In this document: in pieces, positions 1-12,133 of the stretch
Layout: each line of letters begins with the position of its first letter
How positions within the stretch are numbered: position 1 is the first letter of the stretch
Source of the DNA: Sclerotiophoma versabilis
Taxonomy: Eukaryota; Ascomycota; Dothideomycetes; Pleosporales; Didymellaceae
Assembly: GCA_012274445.1 (NCBI GenBank)
Contig: JAAROD010000014.1
Location: 799,001 to 863,000 of the forward strand
DNA length: 64,000 bases
Direction of reading: 5' to 3'
The notes under the pieces: model-generated
The model's database searches: none
The model's input: the letters and a program-made list of their open reading frames with translations, nothing else
What the model was told of the DNA's origin: nothing
Made by a program: the position numbers and the translations under genes

Positions 1-617
1 CTTCCCAAGCGTCTGGATACTGCCCAGACCAAATCCAGCAATGGCAGCGACAGCGACGAAGATAGCAGTACAAGCGCCGTGGGACGAAAGAGCGTTCAGT
101 GCGGTAGAGATACCCAACATTCCAGAGCCAGCAACGAAGATCCAGTACAAGGCGAATGTTACACCAAATATTTCGTAGCCAATGCGACCAAACAGCTTCC
201 GGCCAACGTCGTCAATGCCATAGACGTCAGGATGCGCTAGTTTAAAGATGCCGACAATATAATTGGACCAGCTTGTCATGGCTGCAATGATCAGAATGAC
301 AATCACACCAGGGATCAACCCAAGGCTGTGGAAGACCGCAGGAATAGATAGGACACCAAGACCGATTTGCGTTTTCAGCATGAGTACGGCTGTACCTTTC
401 CAACCAACCTGTTACAATTAATAAATTGAAAAAAGCAGCTGTAAATTCAACGTACAGCGCGATAGTTAGGACCATCTTCACTAATCTCTCCGAAAACCGC
501 ATCCGTTATGGACACACGTCGCTGTGTACCATGTTGAACAGAGGTTGTCGGATGGATGCCGTTGTCGTCATAGGCATGCTTCTCGGTATCCGTGTATGGG
601 TCCTTGTAGTCGACCAT
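1..617 (-). CDS. Amino-acid permease, AAAP family (5' part, runs off the left edge)
   Basis: Two exons are read on the minus strand: 617-456 (54 codons, from the ATG) and 408 to the edge (136 codons), separated by a 47-nt intron (GTACGT...TAACAG) that keeps phase 0. The first exon gives a hydrophilic cytosolic N-terminus. The second opens with VGWKGTAVLMLKTQIGLGVL, the typical start of membrane segment 1 in fungal Aa_trans (Mtr/AVT-like) transporters, followed by further hydrophobic segments. The family moves neutral or aromatic amino acids across the plasma or vacuolar membrane by proton coupling; substrate cannot be told here. No stop interrupts the visible 190 residues, so it looks functional. 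The rest of the gene lies left of the window. Family assignment is confident, exact role is not. Confidence 0.9.
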
Positions 618-2300
618 TGTGAAGGTACAATAAAATAAATACCCCAGACGCTAGGTGGTCGTATAGATCAGTCTAGAGACTCTTAAAAACAGCTGGAGGG
701 ACTCCTAGATCGCCGAAGACGGACGACATGGGCAGTGTTTATTAAGAGTTCGAAGCCGCCGACCGCTAACTGTGATCGACCTAGGAGTACGTCGGGGGCG
801 CATAGTGCGCTACAGTTGGGACCGCGCTACCGTAGTGGTACAGTTGTTGATCCGAGCGTGATCGAACTGAATCTGGGCATGTCAGTGTGGATCTTCCACT
901 GACACCCCGGATTCGATGTAGACCATGCGGGGAAGCCGCCACTTACGAGAGCATATCTAAATAGCTGGGTATTATCTAGGCCTCATAGACCTTCAGACAC
1001 TTTCTTATAGATGCTGCCCATCATATAAAGACGCACACTTCCGAGCTTTGAGCGATCGTTGAAACGCACATCCCTGGGAGATTTACTAAAAGTGGGCCTG
1101 AGATAAGGGAAAGGAGCATGCTTGGAGAAAGCTTGATGCGCTCATTGAAGCTTTATCCACACCACCCAATATACTCTTGTGGCACCTAGATATTCTCCGC
1201 ATCGCTCTTTGAGCATACTGGGCGAAAACAAATACTAGGATGTAAGGCCATAAAACGGCTTAAAACAAGCGAATTGTCTAGGAGCGGAGCCAACCGCAGT
1301 CAGTTGTTCACGTTCCGTGGCAGGGGCTTCCCTTTGCCACATCGAAGAGTGCGAAAAAAAAATAACTCCGAGATGTCACCACAGCAATCGCACACGTAAT
1401 TTGAGCCGCATCCATCAGCCAACGGATGCTAAGCAACGGCACATCCCTAAAAAGCGCATGTTTCCGCGGAGCGTCACACGACCCGCTCCACACTGTCACA
1501 GTCTAGCATCCTGTGGGCTTTTGGGCCCTTATCGTACTAACAAGGGCCCACCAGCCAGTCTGAGTCCTGACATCTGCTAGCCAGTGGGTCATTACTAAAT
1601 AGCGCCTACCTTGAACTGCGAACAGCTGCGCCAAGCTGAAAATTCTGGGGGAACTATGGGGTAGGGCAATAAGCTGCCCCATCTTGAATGTGTGGAGAGG
1701 CTGGTCAAGTTGTTGCAGCCCCTGTGCCATCTCTGCAAGACAGGAAGACAAGAGTTGCGCAACAAATCGTGACATTGTGATGTGAGAAAAACGGTACTGC
1801 GACCGATTAGAGGGCTCGGAAAATGACGCGGAACGGCGGTATCTTACGCCCGGGTTGCAGCGCATTAGCCTGCTGATTAGGCAGGCCTTGAAATCGAAGA
1901 CCGCCTGTCGGGATCAAGGATCGCGCGCTGAACGCCACCCGGTTGCTGCAGATGTTGGCGTAGGGCTGGACCGCAGCAAGTTGCGTGAGATGCCGCGATG
2001 TATACGGTTGTAGCCGGACTCGATCTGGTAATCTAGAGGTCAAATTCTGCGAGAAGCTTTGACAAGCATTGTGGGTATGGCGATGATAAGCTTTCGAAAT
2101 GTCCGGTTGCGATAGCCCGCTGATTGGCTGTTACGACACCTTCCGCTAGTGACGTAAACACGGCGCTTGGTACAGAAGAGCATTTCAAAAGTCTTTGCCT
2201 CCCCTTTACCCCTAGTCAACGCACAGAGCAGGTCAGGGGTAAATCAGCCTGATAGTAGATAGCTCTTAATCAGTCCTACGTACATTCTTGCTCTCTTTGT
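618..2300. other. GC-normal intergenic DNA upstream of the permease, no gene recognised
   Basis: The first few hundred bases are presumably the permease promoter. Only short overlapping open frames without recognisable domains are present, on both strands between about 1,300 and 2,050, and none has a convincing start or splice structure. Composition changes abruptly to AT-rich, CpA-poor sequence near 2,290-2,310. Confidence 0.6.
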
Positions 2301-2504
2301 ACTTTTTTCCTCCCTCTAAGTTAATAATCTTTTAAATATAGATTAAAATACGTTTAATCTAGTTCTATAAGACTATATCTTCTCTAAAGGTAGCTTCTTC
2401 TAACACTATTCCTACGTACAGATAATCTAAGCTCTACTCTTTAGTACTTCTTTCTTTATTATATATCTTTTTATCTAGAACTAGTAAGGCTTAATATAAG
2501 AAGC

Positions 2505-2836
2505 TAGTATAACAGGCTAGGCTCTAGACTAGTACCTTAGCGCATAAAAGGCCTTAGGCACTCTAGCTAATTACGCTCTAGCTTTATAGGCTCTTAGTAG
2601 AACTCTATTAATTCTAATCTCTATAGTAGGCTCTCTAAACTCTTTAGACTAGAGCCTACCTTACTACTATAAAGGCTACTAAAGAACTATAAACTCTATA
2701 AATAGGTCTTATATACCTTCTACTTTCTAGTATTTATATAGAAGACTCTATACTAGTAGATAGGTATTAAATTTATTTAGTTTCTACTTATATATAGATC
2801 TTATTAGCTAGCTTCTTATAATTAAATTTAACTACC
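2505..2836 (+). repeat. Dispersed ~330-bp repeat F, copy 1
   Basis: Aligns by eye with 5,175-5,510 in the same orientation and with about 12,835-13,145 in inverted orientation. All copies are RIP-mutated. The other two copies lie inside the two inverted pogo relics; this one stands alone beside an LTR relic. It could be a solo LTR or a miniature element; no terminal CA/TG or target duplication could be fixed. Confidence 0.6.
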
Positions 2837-3336
2837 TATTAAAGTTTTACTTTTAAGTAAAGCTTATAAGTACTATTTATATTAGTTCTTAGAAATAAGT
2901 ACTAGTATAGAAAAGTCTATAAGAGTTAAAGTTATTACCTAGTAAAATACTATAATAATAGAGAGTAATAATAAGTAGTATAGAGTAGACTATCTAGCTT
3001 AAGAGTTAGAGTTAAGATTCTAAAGATAAACTTAATTAACTAAGTTAAATATAATACTATAAAGGTAGTATTTCTATATACTATATACTTACTAGAAGAT
3101 AATACTTATTAATAAGTAACTAGAGTTAGTTTAATAAAATATATAGTATTACTAATTAAAAATTAATAATATATAATACTTACTAATAAGTAAGTTATAT
3201 ATATTATACTTATTAATATATATATTATATAACTATATAAAGAATAGTTTTTTCTAACTTTACTTCTAGCTTATAAATAAAAACTCTAGTTAGCTACTTA
3301 ATTACTATACTGCTTTATTTATATAGAATTATAATA
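2837..3336 (-). repeat. RIP-mutated LTR of the chromovirus R family (stray)
   Basis: A 500-bp segment whose reverse complement aligns end to end with the LTRs at 51,311-51,821 and 57,912-58,409. Its R/U5 half also aligns with the intact chromovirus LTR (for example around 30,310-30,400) with C-to-T and G-to-A differences. The flanking pentamers, CTACC and GCTCT, do not match, so it is either a rearranged solo LTR or the end of a deleted element. Confidence 0.75.
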
Positions 3337-6165
3337 GCTCTTCTACTAAAGAATAGAAGGTTAAGGCTATTTATAAAAAATAACTATTTAGAATAAATAG
3401 TAAGAACTATTAGTACCTAGTAGTATAGTAAGGCTATACTTAAAGAACCTAGAAACTAAGGTCTAACTATAAAAAGTTATCTACTCTAAATAGATAGATT
3501 ATAGAAATAGCTAGAAGCTATAATACTTAGAAAAACCTACTCTTAAAATTCTTTCTAGAACTTTCTAGTAGACTCTTCTAGTAAGAGATACTATACTTCT
3601 AAATAAAAAGAATAGTATATAGCTACTATATAAAATAGCTACTAAAAAAAGATAGAACTTTTAAAAATACTAAATAAAAAATAAAGAACTATATAATTAG
3701 AAGAAAAGAAATATTTAAAAAGAAAAAAGTTTTATTTACCTTACTACTAGAAACTAGTTATCTCTATATAGATACTAATAGAAAAACCTAATATAAAGGT
3801 ATACTAGAGTACTAGAAATACTAAAAATAAATACTAACTAGTTTATAGAATATATCTTCTAATTATTATTAAGAAAATTCTTAACCTAAGTAGTTCTAGT
3901 AGCCTCTATAATCTTCTTCTTCTAAGCTCTAACTATAGAATAGATAGTAGTAGTATTATTTCTAATATTATCTTTAAAAGTACTATAGGCCTAGGTAAGT
4001 ATACCTTAAGTAATAGACTATATAATAAATATATTATATAGAGAATTAAGCTATAAATATTAGCTAGACTAAACTAAGAATAATAATTTCTAGAAAGAAA
4101 CCTATAAGTAGCTTATTCTAAATAAGAATTTTCTCTAGAACCTTTTAGTTAGAGTATATGTTATTTAATATCTACTTTTATAGATTTATATATTAATAAG
4201 TTATACTAAAGATATTAAAAAGACTCTAAAGCTTTTTCTTAACCTTAGCCTTATAGTTTAAGAAGTTAGTATAGTGTTTAAGCTTATTACTATACTAAAA
4301 TAGAAGCTCTTATATTATTACTAAATTTTAGTAGTAATAAAGAGTATACTTATTCTTAGTAGATACTAAGCTAGTAAGAAAGAAAGTATAGTACTTAAAG
4401 TTAGAATAGATTTTATAAAAATAGTAAATAGTATTAGTAAACTTAAAAGTTTTATAAAAGGCCTATAGAACCTATAGATTAGTACCTAACTAAATAGAAG
4501 AAGATATACTTAAAGAATAAAGAAATTATAAAACTTACTTTATAGTAGTAGTACTTCTTACACTTATACTTAAAATAAGTTAATTTATCTATATTAATAT
4601 TATAGAGCTAGTAGTTAAGAGTTTACTAGGTATAGCTAAAAGAGTTTTTAAGCTTAAACTTATTATCTATTATATTACTAGAACTATTTATAGTAGTAGT
4701 AAGAGTATTAAAATTAATATTACTAAAAAGCTTATAATTAGAATTAGTAATAATATAGCTTAGTAGAGTAGAGAAGTAGAGTAAGAATTTCTTACTAGGC
4801 TATAGTAAATGAGTAGTTAATATATATTTAGGTAAAGGTATTATATAATATAGATACCTTTTAAAATAAGAAAGCTACTACTATTAAGCTAAAAATAGCT
4901 TTATAAGCTTCTACTTTACTAAAGAAAAGTACTATAATAAAAAAAAAGAAATATAACTTATAAAACTAGTATTAGAGCTAGTATTATACTTACTAGAGCC
5001 TACTATAGTAAGATAAAGTAAAGGTAAAGTATAAAGAGAGTAGAGTAAGTAAATAAGTAAAGAGGTATAATAGTAGTAGAAAGGTATATAGAGAATATAA
5101 GGTTAAGTAAGTTAGTTTATTATTTTACTTTAAAGGCTTATTTATAAATATAGAAATAGTAGAAGAGAATACTATAATAGGCTAGACTCTTAACTAGTAC
5201 CTTAGTATATAGAAGGCCTTAAGCGCTCTAGCTAATTATACTCTAGCTCTATAGGTTCTTAGTAGTACTCTAGTAATTCTAATCTCTATAGTAGACCTTT
5301 TAAACTCTTTAGACTAGAGCCTACCTTACTACTATAAAGGCTACTAGAGAATTATAAATTCTATAAATAGGTTCTATATACCTTCTACTTTCTAGTATTA
5401 ATATATAAGACTTTATACTAGTAAATAGATATTAAACTTATTTAGTTTCTACTTATATATAGCTCTTAGCAGCTAGCTTTTTATATCTACTCTTAGTTAC
5501 TATTATAGAGTAACTACTTAAACTACTTTTTACTAAATAGTAGCTTATTAAAAATTCTCTTACTTCTACCTATAACTCTAATAGTAAAGCCTTTCTTATC
5601 TATATTATAGGTATTCTTAAGCTTAATATTATTCTAGGTTATCTTCTAGTAGAGAAGCTTAAAGTAAAAGTAGAATTTATTACTAGAATTAGCCTTATAA
5701 TAGCCTATTTCTATAAAAATAGTCTAGGCTATAAGAAGTATATTCTAGTTATAATAAAGAAAGTAAGTAATCTAGCTTTCTAAGAGCTTCTATATAGCTA
5801 GTAGAGTTATAAAATTAATTACTATATACTTTATAAGTATAAGGTATCTCTTTATAAGTTCTTTAATATACTTTACTAGCTTTACTTTATTTTATAGATA
5901 GAGTAATTATTTATTAAGTATACTATTCTAATATAATATATAAATACTCTTTACTTAGTAGGCTAATATTAATTAGTATATACTATATTTTTTAGCTAAC
6001 TTCTTATATAAAATATCTTTATCTAAATTAGTTATATTTAACTCTTAAATTATAGCCTTAATAGATATAGTAGTATTAAAATATAAAGAGTAAAAGGTTA
6101 GAATAAATAGTAAAGAGGTATATAATAAGTAACTATATATAATAGGTAACTATATATAGTACTAT
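3337..6165 (-). mobile_element. Pogo/Fot-type DNA transposon relic, copy 1
   Basis: This is the reverse complement of 12,134-14,966, of nearly the same length. The better preserved copy 2 identifies the family through its transposase relic; here the corresponding coding relic lies at about 5,520-6,080 on the minus strand. RIP is complete: even the terminal repeats, still GC-rich in copy 2, read as AT only (6,100-6,165). Repeat F sits inside at 5,175-5,510. Confidence 0.7.
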
Positions 6166-8165
6166 ATTAATATATAGTATATCTAATAATTATTCTAATA
6201 CCTTTAGAAATATTATAAAATAAGGCTACAGAGCTATATATAATATTTATTATAATAAAATTTCTTAGTAGAATATTTTATAAACCTATATAATAAATAT
6301 AGCCTATATAAATCTTTATAGAAGAGTTAAAGTATAGCTATAGTAGGTAGTTATTAATAGTAGCTTCTATAGTAGTATTATAGGCGTAAAGTAACTATAA
6401 GTACTTATAGTATTATATTTAGGCTTTTTTTATAGCTATAGAAGCCTATAAAGCTATATAATTATCTCTTTAAGATAGTTATATAGCTTTTTAAGTATTA
6501 TAAGCTTACTTCTAATACTTTCTTTTAGCTTTATATTTTAACTACTTTATTTACCTTCTTAGCTTTAACCTAGTTCTACTCTATCTTTTCTCTTACTTAT
6601 ACTATATACTTTTCTTTTATAATATTCTATTTATATAGCTTATTTATAGCTACTAACTTCTTTATTTCTACTTTTTTTTTAGCTCTTCTACTTTTCTTTT
6701 TTATTCTATAATAGCTATATAAGTATATAGCTTATAGAAGGCTTTAAAAGACTATAATATTATACTACTATAATACTTCTAGTACTATTATAAGTCTAAT
6801 TACTTAGTAGGTTAACTCTTATACTTTTAATTTTAGTATAGCTTCTAGTATAAGCTTATAAGTTTACTATAAAGAAGCTCTATTTAGCTTAAGAAGTAGT
6901 AGATTATTTACTCTAGCTTCTATATACCTATACTATATAGACTTTTTACTTCTATATATAGAGTACTATAAACTTAAAGCTAATTCTTTATACTATAAGC
7001 TAAAAAACTAAAAGAAACTAATTCTAAGTCTTTTAGAGTTATAAAGTAGAATCTATAAAGAATAATATTAGTATTTACTAGATATATACTAGTTACTAGA
7101 AAGGCCTATTTAACTAATATTCTAGTAAACGTATATACCTAGGTAGGCTATTATAGGCTAAAAAAGTTAGCTTTTAATAGTAGAGATAGGCTTTAGGATT
7201 ACTAAAGGTAATTATTAAGTTTATTACTATAGTAAGAGAAGAGAGGCTTTAAGCAGACTATATTTAATAGCTATAATATTTAGGTACTACAAGAAGGTAA
7301 AATAGTAATAATAATTTAATTTTAGTAATAGTATTTAAGAAACTCTTTAGTTAGGTAACTTCTATAGCTATCTATAATTAATAGATAGTACTTTCTCTAT
7401 TCTTTTTTCTTTATATAATAGTTAAATACTTATTTAAGCTAAGCTAATCTAATTTAATTATTTATCTAGCCTATAGGAAAAGAAGATACGTAAATTAAGT
7501 ACTTTTCTAGATTAATATTAGCTTCCTAGAAGCTCTAGATAGTAGAGTTTTTTAATATAAAGATAATATCTAAAAGAAGAGCTATATTCTTAGTATAAAT
7601 TAAAGCTAATAAGCTTACTTACTTATAATTACTATCTTAATAAGCCTACCTAACCTTCTTCTTCTTCTATTAACACCTGCTAAAGATATACTTTATTCTA
7701 CCTAGTACTCTAATAGTAAACCTCTTTTTATCTATATTATATATATACTCTAGCTTAATATTATATTTAGTAATCTTCTACTATAATAAGTTAAAGTATA
7801 GCTAGTACTTATACCTAGACTTAGTATTATAATAATTAGAGTCTATACCTATTACCTATTAGAAGGTAAGCTAGTCTTAGTAATAGTTAAGAAAGCGTGT
7901 TACCTAGGTATTAGAATAAGAATTTTAAGTAACTATAGAGGCGAAATTTTATATTATATACCTTATAGGTAGTAAGTAATATACTATAAGCTCTTCTATA
8001 TACTATATAAGGTCTGCTTTCTATTATAGAGTAAGCTCTTATTAGTATAGGTTAGTAAGGTGTGAAGAGACCTACACACTTTAATAAGCGCGTAATAATG
8101 TGTTATAATTAATACTATATTTTTAGGTAATATTTATATAGATAAGTTTTTCTCCTAGCTTTAAA
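6166..8165 (-). mobile_element. Second pogo/Fot-type transposase relic
   Basis: Heavily RIP-mutated. On the minus strand around 7,790-7,670 one frame reads EYIYNIDKKRFTIRVLGR, matching the conserved EHTYNMDEKGF-type block of pogo/Fot1 DDE transposases that carries the first catalytic Asp region. The rest is too damaged to delimit, and no terminal inverted repeats were found. It does not match the first relic closely, so it is another family member. Confidence 0.55.
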
Positions 8166-8399
8166 TTATAAATCTGCTTAAGTGCATCTTAGATTCCTAG
8201 CATAGTTGTTAAGTTATTACGCGTTGAAATTGGGTGTAGATGTTAGGCACCAATTGTTGGTTGAATCCGATCGTTGGGTGCACGGACACGGTATGCCCTG
8301 CTAGCACAGATGGCAAGATTGGAGTGCTTTCTGCCCACAATAAACACTCCAACACAACCAGACCAGGCCACCAAGCACTAACGCAGCCTCAATTACAGA

Positions 8400-9764
8400 A
8401 TGGGCATGGACGTTGGAAAGTGCATTGAACTGCACAATTCCGTCGTCTCGCACGCTAGCTCCAAGCTCCCACCTTACCACCAGCCAAAAGTAGAACGCAG
8501 CTGGTTCGCCGCCCACTCCTTGGACTCATCCTCGCCAGACCTCGACATTGAAATTGACGATGACCTCACAGCTTTTCTCTCCGGCATCGACATCTTCATT
8601 CCTGAAGACCATCAGCACCTAGCCTTTACCCCGTTCTTAATTGGCATTTCAGCTCCCAATGAATTGCAGCCAGATATGTGGGAAGGTATAGATGAGTATG
8701 AGGATTTCATCTTGCTGTATAAGGGTACGGGACATGACCCCGGTGGTCTCGTCTACAGTCGAGTCACCCATCAAGTCTGCTTTGTCCGCGACCCTTTCGA
8801 CGAGCCCCGCGAACGCATGTGGGGCGATCTTGATGCGGTTTTGGAGCTTTATTTGCGGTCGATCGAGTCAGGGAAGTTCGTTGTTGATGCAGAGCACCCT
8901 GGGTTTGGCGATGGGGATGGCCTTGTTACGCAGGGCTGGAGAGTGGCGGAGTGGACCGAGAAAGAGTTGGGGCAGGTACTTGATATTTGGGACAGTTTGG
9001 TGAATGCGATCACTGCACGATTACCGGAGTCTGCCGCAGCGTCTGGTGGGAAAGAAGATGATGGCAATGAAGGATCCCAACCGAAGAAGAGGAGAAAAAC
9101 GGAAAATGTTGGTTTGATTACTGTCGACATCTTGAACAAGTATCCTGCGATACCGCCTTTTGCGCGCATCTTCCTGTCTCTGGCGAAAAAACCGCGCTTT
9201 ACTTCTATCGCACCACAATTGGATGTCCCTAATGAAGCCTTCATCCACCGCGTGGGCGCTGAGCTACGATCAAGGTACCCCGATGCTTCTCTCGCTACTC
9301 CCCAGCATGACCTCATCGATTGTCCACCTTTTCTGCTGTTTCCATGGCGCACACCAGGCGTGCAACTTGTTTCACAAGATGAAAGAGACCAATGGCAATC
9401 TCCGCGAAAACCAAGTCTTTTAGACAACCGCGTCGGCCTCTATCTTCTACCTGATATTATCCACGCTCACGCCAGCACTCTGCTTCTACCTTTTCAGCTC
9501 GGTCAGAAAGGTCATGTAGTGATGGGGGATGGGTCAACAGTAGATAGACCGGCTCAGGACGCGTTGTATCGACATGGCGTGTGTAACCCTTTCATGCCTG
9601 ACCACGGTACACCGCTGGCTGCAATTCTGGTGAATTGGTGGGAACAGGTTGAGAACGACTCTTGGGACGTCAACGCGAATGGTGTGGATGGTGGGGAAGA
9701 GCTATGGAAGAAGGCGGATACGGAGGAAGACGCCGAAGATTTTCAGACCAGTTGGTCTTGTTAA
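8400..9764 (+). CDS. Conserved-looking unknown protein with nuclear localisation signal
   Basis: A single uninterrupted 454-residue frame. The start has A at -3, and a second ATG two codons on (8,406) is possible. No named domain was recognised. The N-terminal half holds an acidic DIEIDDDLTAFLSG stretch (about residues 49-62) and several Trp- and acid-rich blocks. A low-complexity linker (about 211-227) precedes a classical basic signal PKKRRK at 228-233, suggesting nuclear location. The C-terminus is again acidic (EELWKKADTEEDAEDF). Base composition is normal and no RIP-type stop is present, although RIP-mutated blocks lie within 300 bp upstream and about 2.4 kb downstream. It converges with the LysM gene, with 176 bp between stops. 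Coding is near certain, function unknown. Confidence 0.85.
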   Translation: MGMDVGKCIELHNSVVSHASSKLPPYHQPKVERSWFAAHSLDSSSPDLDIEIDDDLTAFLSGIDIFIPEDHQHLAFTPFLIGISAPNELQPDMWEGIDEYEDFILLYKGTGHDPGGLVYSRVTHQVCFVRDPFDEPRERMWGDLDAVLELYLRSIESGKFVVDAEHPGFGDGDGLVTQGWRVAEWTEKELGQVLDIWDSLVNAITARLPESAAASGGKEDDGNEGSQPKKRRKTENVGLITVDILNKYPAIPPFARIFLSLAKKPRFTSIAPQLDVPNEAFIHRVGAELRSRYPDASLATPQHDLIDCPPFLLFPWRTPGVQLVSQDERDQWQSPRKPSLLDNRVGLYLLPDIIHAHASTLLLPFQLGQKGHVVMGDGSTVDRPAQDALYRHGVCNPFMPDHGTPLAAILVNWWEQVENDSWDVNANGVDGGEELWKKADTEEDAEDFQTSWSC

Positions 9765-9940
9765 AATTAACATGACATGGGTTTCTGCCGACATGGTTGA
9801 AAACCCTATCGCATAGCCTAAGTTCTCCTCGATAATCGGCTCCTTTCTCCAGCTCTTGAATAGGGAGCTCCGCACCAGGTATCGAAGACTCTACTTTTTA
9901 GAACATCTTGCACAACAAGTCTTTATATCGACCTTTAAGT

Positions 9941-11928
9941 CTAGCACTCTCTACTATGAGAATTTTCCTTTCCACAGTAGATATCCGAGTCGCCACAGTA
10001 TCCGCTGCAAGTCGTTAGTTCTTTATCCTTCAAAAAAGCAGTCCCACTTACTAGTTGCTGCAACACTTTCCAAATTGTGTTCCAGCGCAAATCTTGTCGC
10101 CTGGGAAATTCAGGCCGCAGGAACCATCCGTACTCAGTCCTCCAAGCGTCTGGTCGCAATCACCACTGTAGCAATTGCCCAGTGCGCAATAATCAATAGA
10201 ACTGCCACACCACCCATACACACTGCACCATTTGCCAAACGCACTGTCGCCACATATCCAATCGTAATTGTCTGGTCCACACCTGCCATCCTGTGTCTCC
10301 GAGCCCCGGCCTGGTAAGCAGTCGCTAGAATAGCACGATCCAGGCGCACATTCTGCCTCTGTCGACCCACACTTACCCGCTGAGGAGCAATATGTCCCTA
10401 ACTCCCCACATGTAGCGTACTCAAACTCCGGCCCACAATTTCCATCCGTCGACACTGGTGGAACAACAACTTGTGCAACGCAAACCGACGATTTTGCCTA
10501 AAGATTCATGCAATCCTTTGTCAAATACGTATTGTACTTGAAGAACTGCTCAAGGGAAATTCTATGCCGCATAGCAATAATTTGACAGATGTCCCTCTCG
10601 ACAACATCGTAGTAATGCCTACAATCCAGAATCGTGCCGCTTTGTGTCGGCAGCGCAGGCTGTGCGGTTGTATAGTACGTGCCCGCAGTCGGCGCGCCAA
10701 TGGGATCAGGAATCGCGTACGCGCTACCAGGAGGACCGCAACAGGCTTCCTGAACATCATTGAGGTTGTCGCAGACACCGAGGATGTAGGGGTTCTAGGA
10801 GAGGAATTGGATTTGCGTTATATTGGTGTTGTATTTTTCGTTTATCTGGCGGACGGCGGAGGAACAAGTTAGGCCTCCGTTGATTATGTGTAGATTACAT
10901 CGCGCGGGGAGGCAGAGTGGGGTGGATGTTGTGCAGTCTGCGGTACCGCTAAGTTGACGAAGTGTACCGTAGGGCACTTGGTATTCCTCAGCGAGCTGGC
11001 GACAGTTGGATTGGCCGGTTTGTATCGAGAGCATTTCGCCGGCACAGGTTGTTTGGGCGGGTGTGCTGGTGGTGGGTGTAGGGACTACTGTGCCTTTTGT
11101 GAGGGCTCCGCTGAACGTTGTAGCGGGTGTGTTGATGGAGCAGAGAGCTTTAATGTCTTCGTAATTTGACTCGAGGTATTCTTTCTGGTTTTCGCCCATG
11201 AGCATTGGCGATTTGAGGCGTTGTTGCCAGATCTTGACGAAGCAGTTGTCGCAAACCAAGTCCTTAGAATACAAATCGATCATGCGGCTGTCGTTCTTTG
11301 CGTATGTTGGGCGGAAATTGAAGTCGTAGCACTCACGTGGATCGTAGGCGGGATCGCCTGTTAGGCAGTAGTCTTCTGGGTATTGGGCGAAAGATCTTCC
11401 TTCCCACTGGTACGCTTCTGGGATGCACCAGAAGCCCGAGCTGAAACCAGTGTCAGATAGTCATCTCGAATAGCAGAAGAGCGCTGACCTACCTTGACTT
11501 TAGGCAAGCGGTATCGAAACCATTCTGGTACCTGAGAGGAAAATACGTTGCGTAGGCCTCTTTGCCAGCGATGGGAACAGTTTGTTCTCCGCAACTGCTC
11601 TTTACTTCACCCAGCCACTTCTGGAGATCATTTGCACACGATGTGGTGCAAAGATCGGTCAGATTTTGGCTTGACCAGACATAGTCGTCAACGTTAAGTG
11701 CGTTTACAATGTTATACAGATCGCATTGTAAGGTTGAGTTTCTAGATGATGATCAGAATTCCGTACATAGTCTACGCAAACCATATTGACTTACATGGCG
11801 TTAAAACACCCTTCAGTGATGCCGTAGGCTTCTATGAGCGCTGCTTTGTTTACAGAGGGAAGATATAGATGAAATGCAGCCGTCAAGCTGACAACAAGCA
11901 GCAATGCAATACGCGCAAGAAGTGCCAT
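9941..11928 (-). pseudogene. Secreted LysM + CBM18 (hevein) chitin-binding protein, broken by two TAG codons
   Basis: Four exons on the minus strand: 11,928-11,795, 11,741-11,493, 11,440-10,052 and 10,004-9,941. The introns are 47-53 nt with GTAAGT or GTAGGT donors and CTAG, TCAG or GCAG acceptors, and phases agree. The model has 612 codons including the final stop. Residues 1 to about 20 form a signal peptide (MALLARIALLLVVSLTAAF). A Cys-containing region follows, then three LysM-like units (about 260-309, 310-355, 398-448) and three hevein-type chitin-binding domains (about 459-505, 513-555, 565-611). Codons 343 (10,797-10,795) and 442 (10,500-10,498) are TAG where a Trp fits the family. 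Both equal CCA to CTA on the plus strand, a CpA-to-TpA change. Such proteins bind chitin at the wall or in the medium and may shield hyphae from chitinases or host sensing. As it stands the product ends inside LysM 2. Confidence 0.85.
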
Positions 11929-12133
11929 CTTGACAACGACAACAACAGCTTACCAGAAATTTCACGGGAAAAGCAGACTACTCACTTCACTAAATCTGCT
12001 TCTTCACAAATGCCATGCCCGTGCGACTACAACCCTCGGCATTAGCGAAGATCAGGATCACCGAACTCCCGCCTAAGAGCTTTAATCTCCGCTCAATTAG
12101 GTTTCTGACGCCAAGACTTGAAATGTCATGCTA
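11929..12133 (-). promoter_or_regulatory. Upstream region of the LysM gene
   Basis: Two hundred bases of GC-normal sequence between the LysM start codon and the end of a pogo relic. The ATG sits in a good context (AAGATGG). No clear TATA box was picked out. The nearby transposon limits the available promoter. Confidence 0.4.

Larger units (their letters stand above)
2300..8165. repeat. RIP-mutated AT-rich block 1
   Basis: CpA and TpG are almost missing while TpA is everywhere, and every frame is full of TAA and TAG. This is what RIP, the premeiotic C-to-T mutation of duplicated DNA in ascomycetes, leaves behind. Pieces recognised inside it are listed separately: a 330-bp repeat, a gypsy LTR relic and two pogo-type relics. 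The stretch 2,310-2,504 has no identifiable content. Confidence 0.9.

Noticed and set aside
1308..2043. Several open frames of 60-120 codons upstream of the permease
   Set aside because: They overlap on both strands, lack recognisable domains, good starts or splice structure, and do not look conserved.
8849..9427. 192-codon frame on the minus strand inside the 454-codon gene
   Set aside because: Antisense shadow of a clear gene; the translation is of low order with no motif.
10780..10800. Reading TCCTAG as an intron acceptor that would remove the first stop
   Set aside because: The upstream sequence is conserved LysM coding sequence with no suitable donor, and a second in-frame TAG of the same type exists.
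10471..11169. Plus-strand frames opposite the LysM gene
   Set aside because: Shadows of the minus-strand gene, whose domains and splice sites are convincing.
10795..11283. Treating the LysM part and the hevein part as two separate genes because of the stops
   Set aside because: The frame continues through both TAG codons with family-typical sequence, and no promoter, start or splice signal separates the parts.
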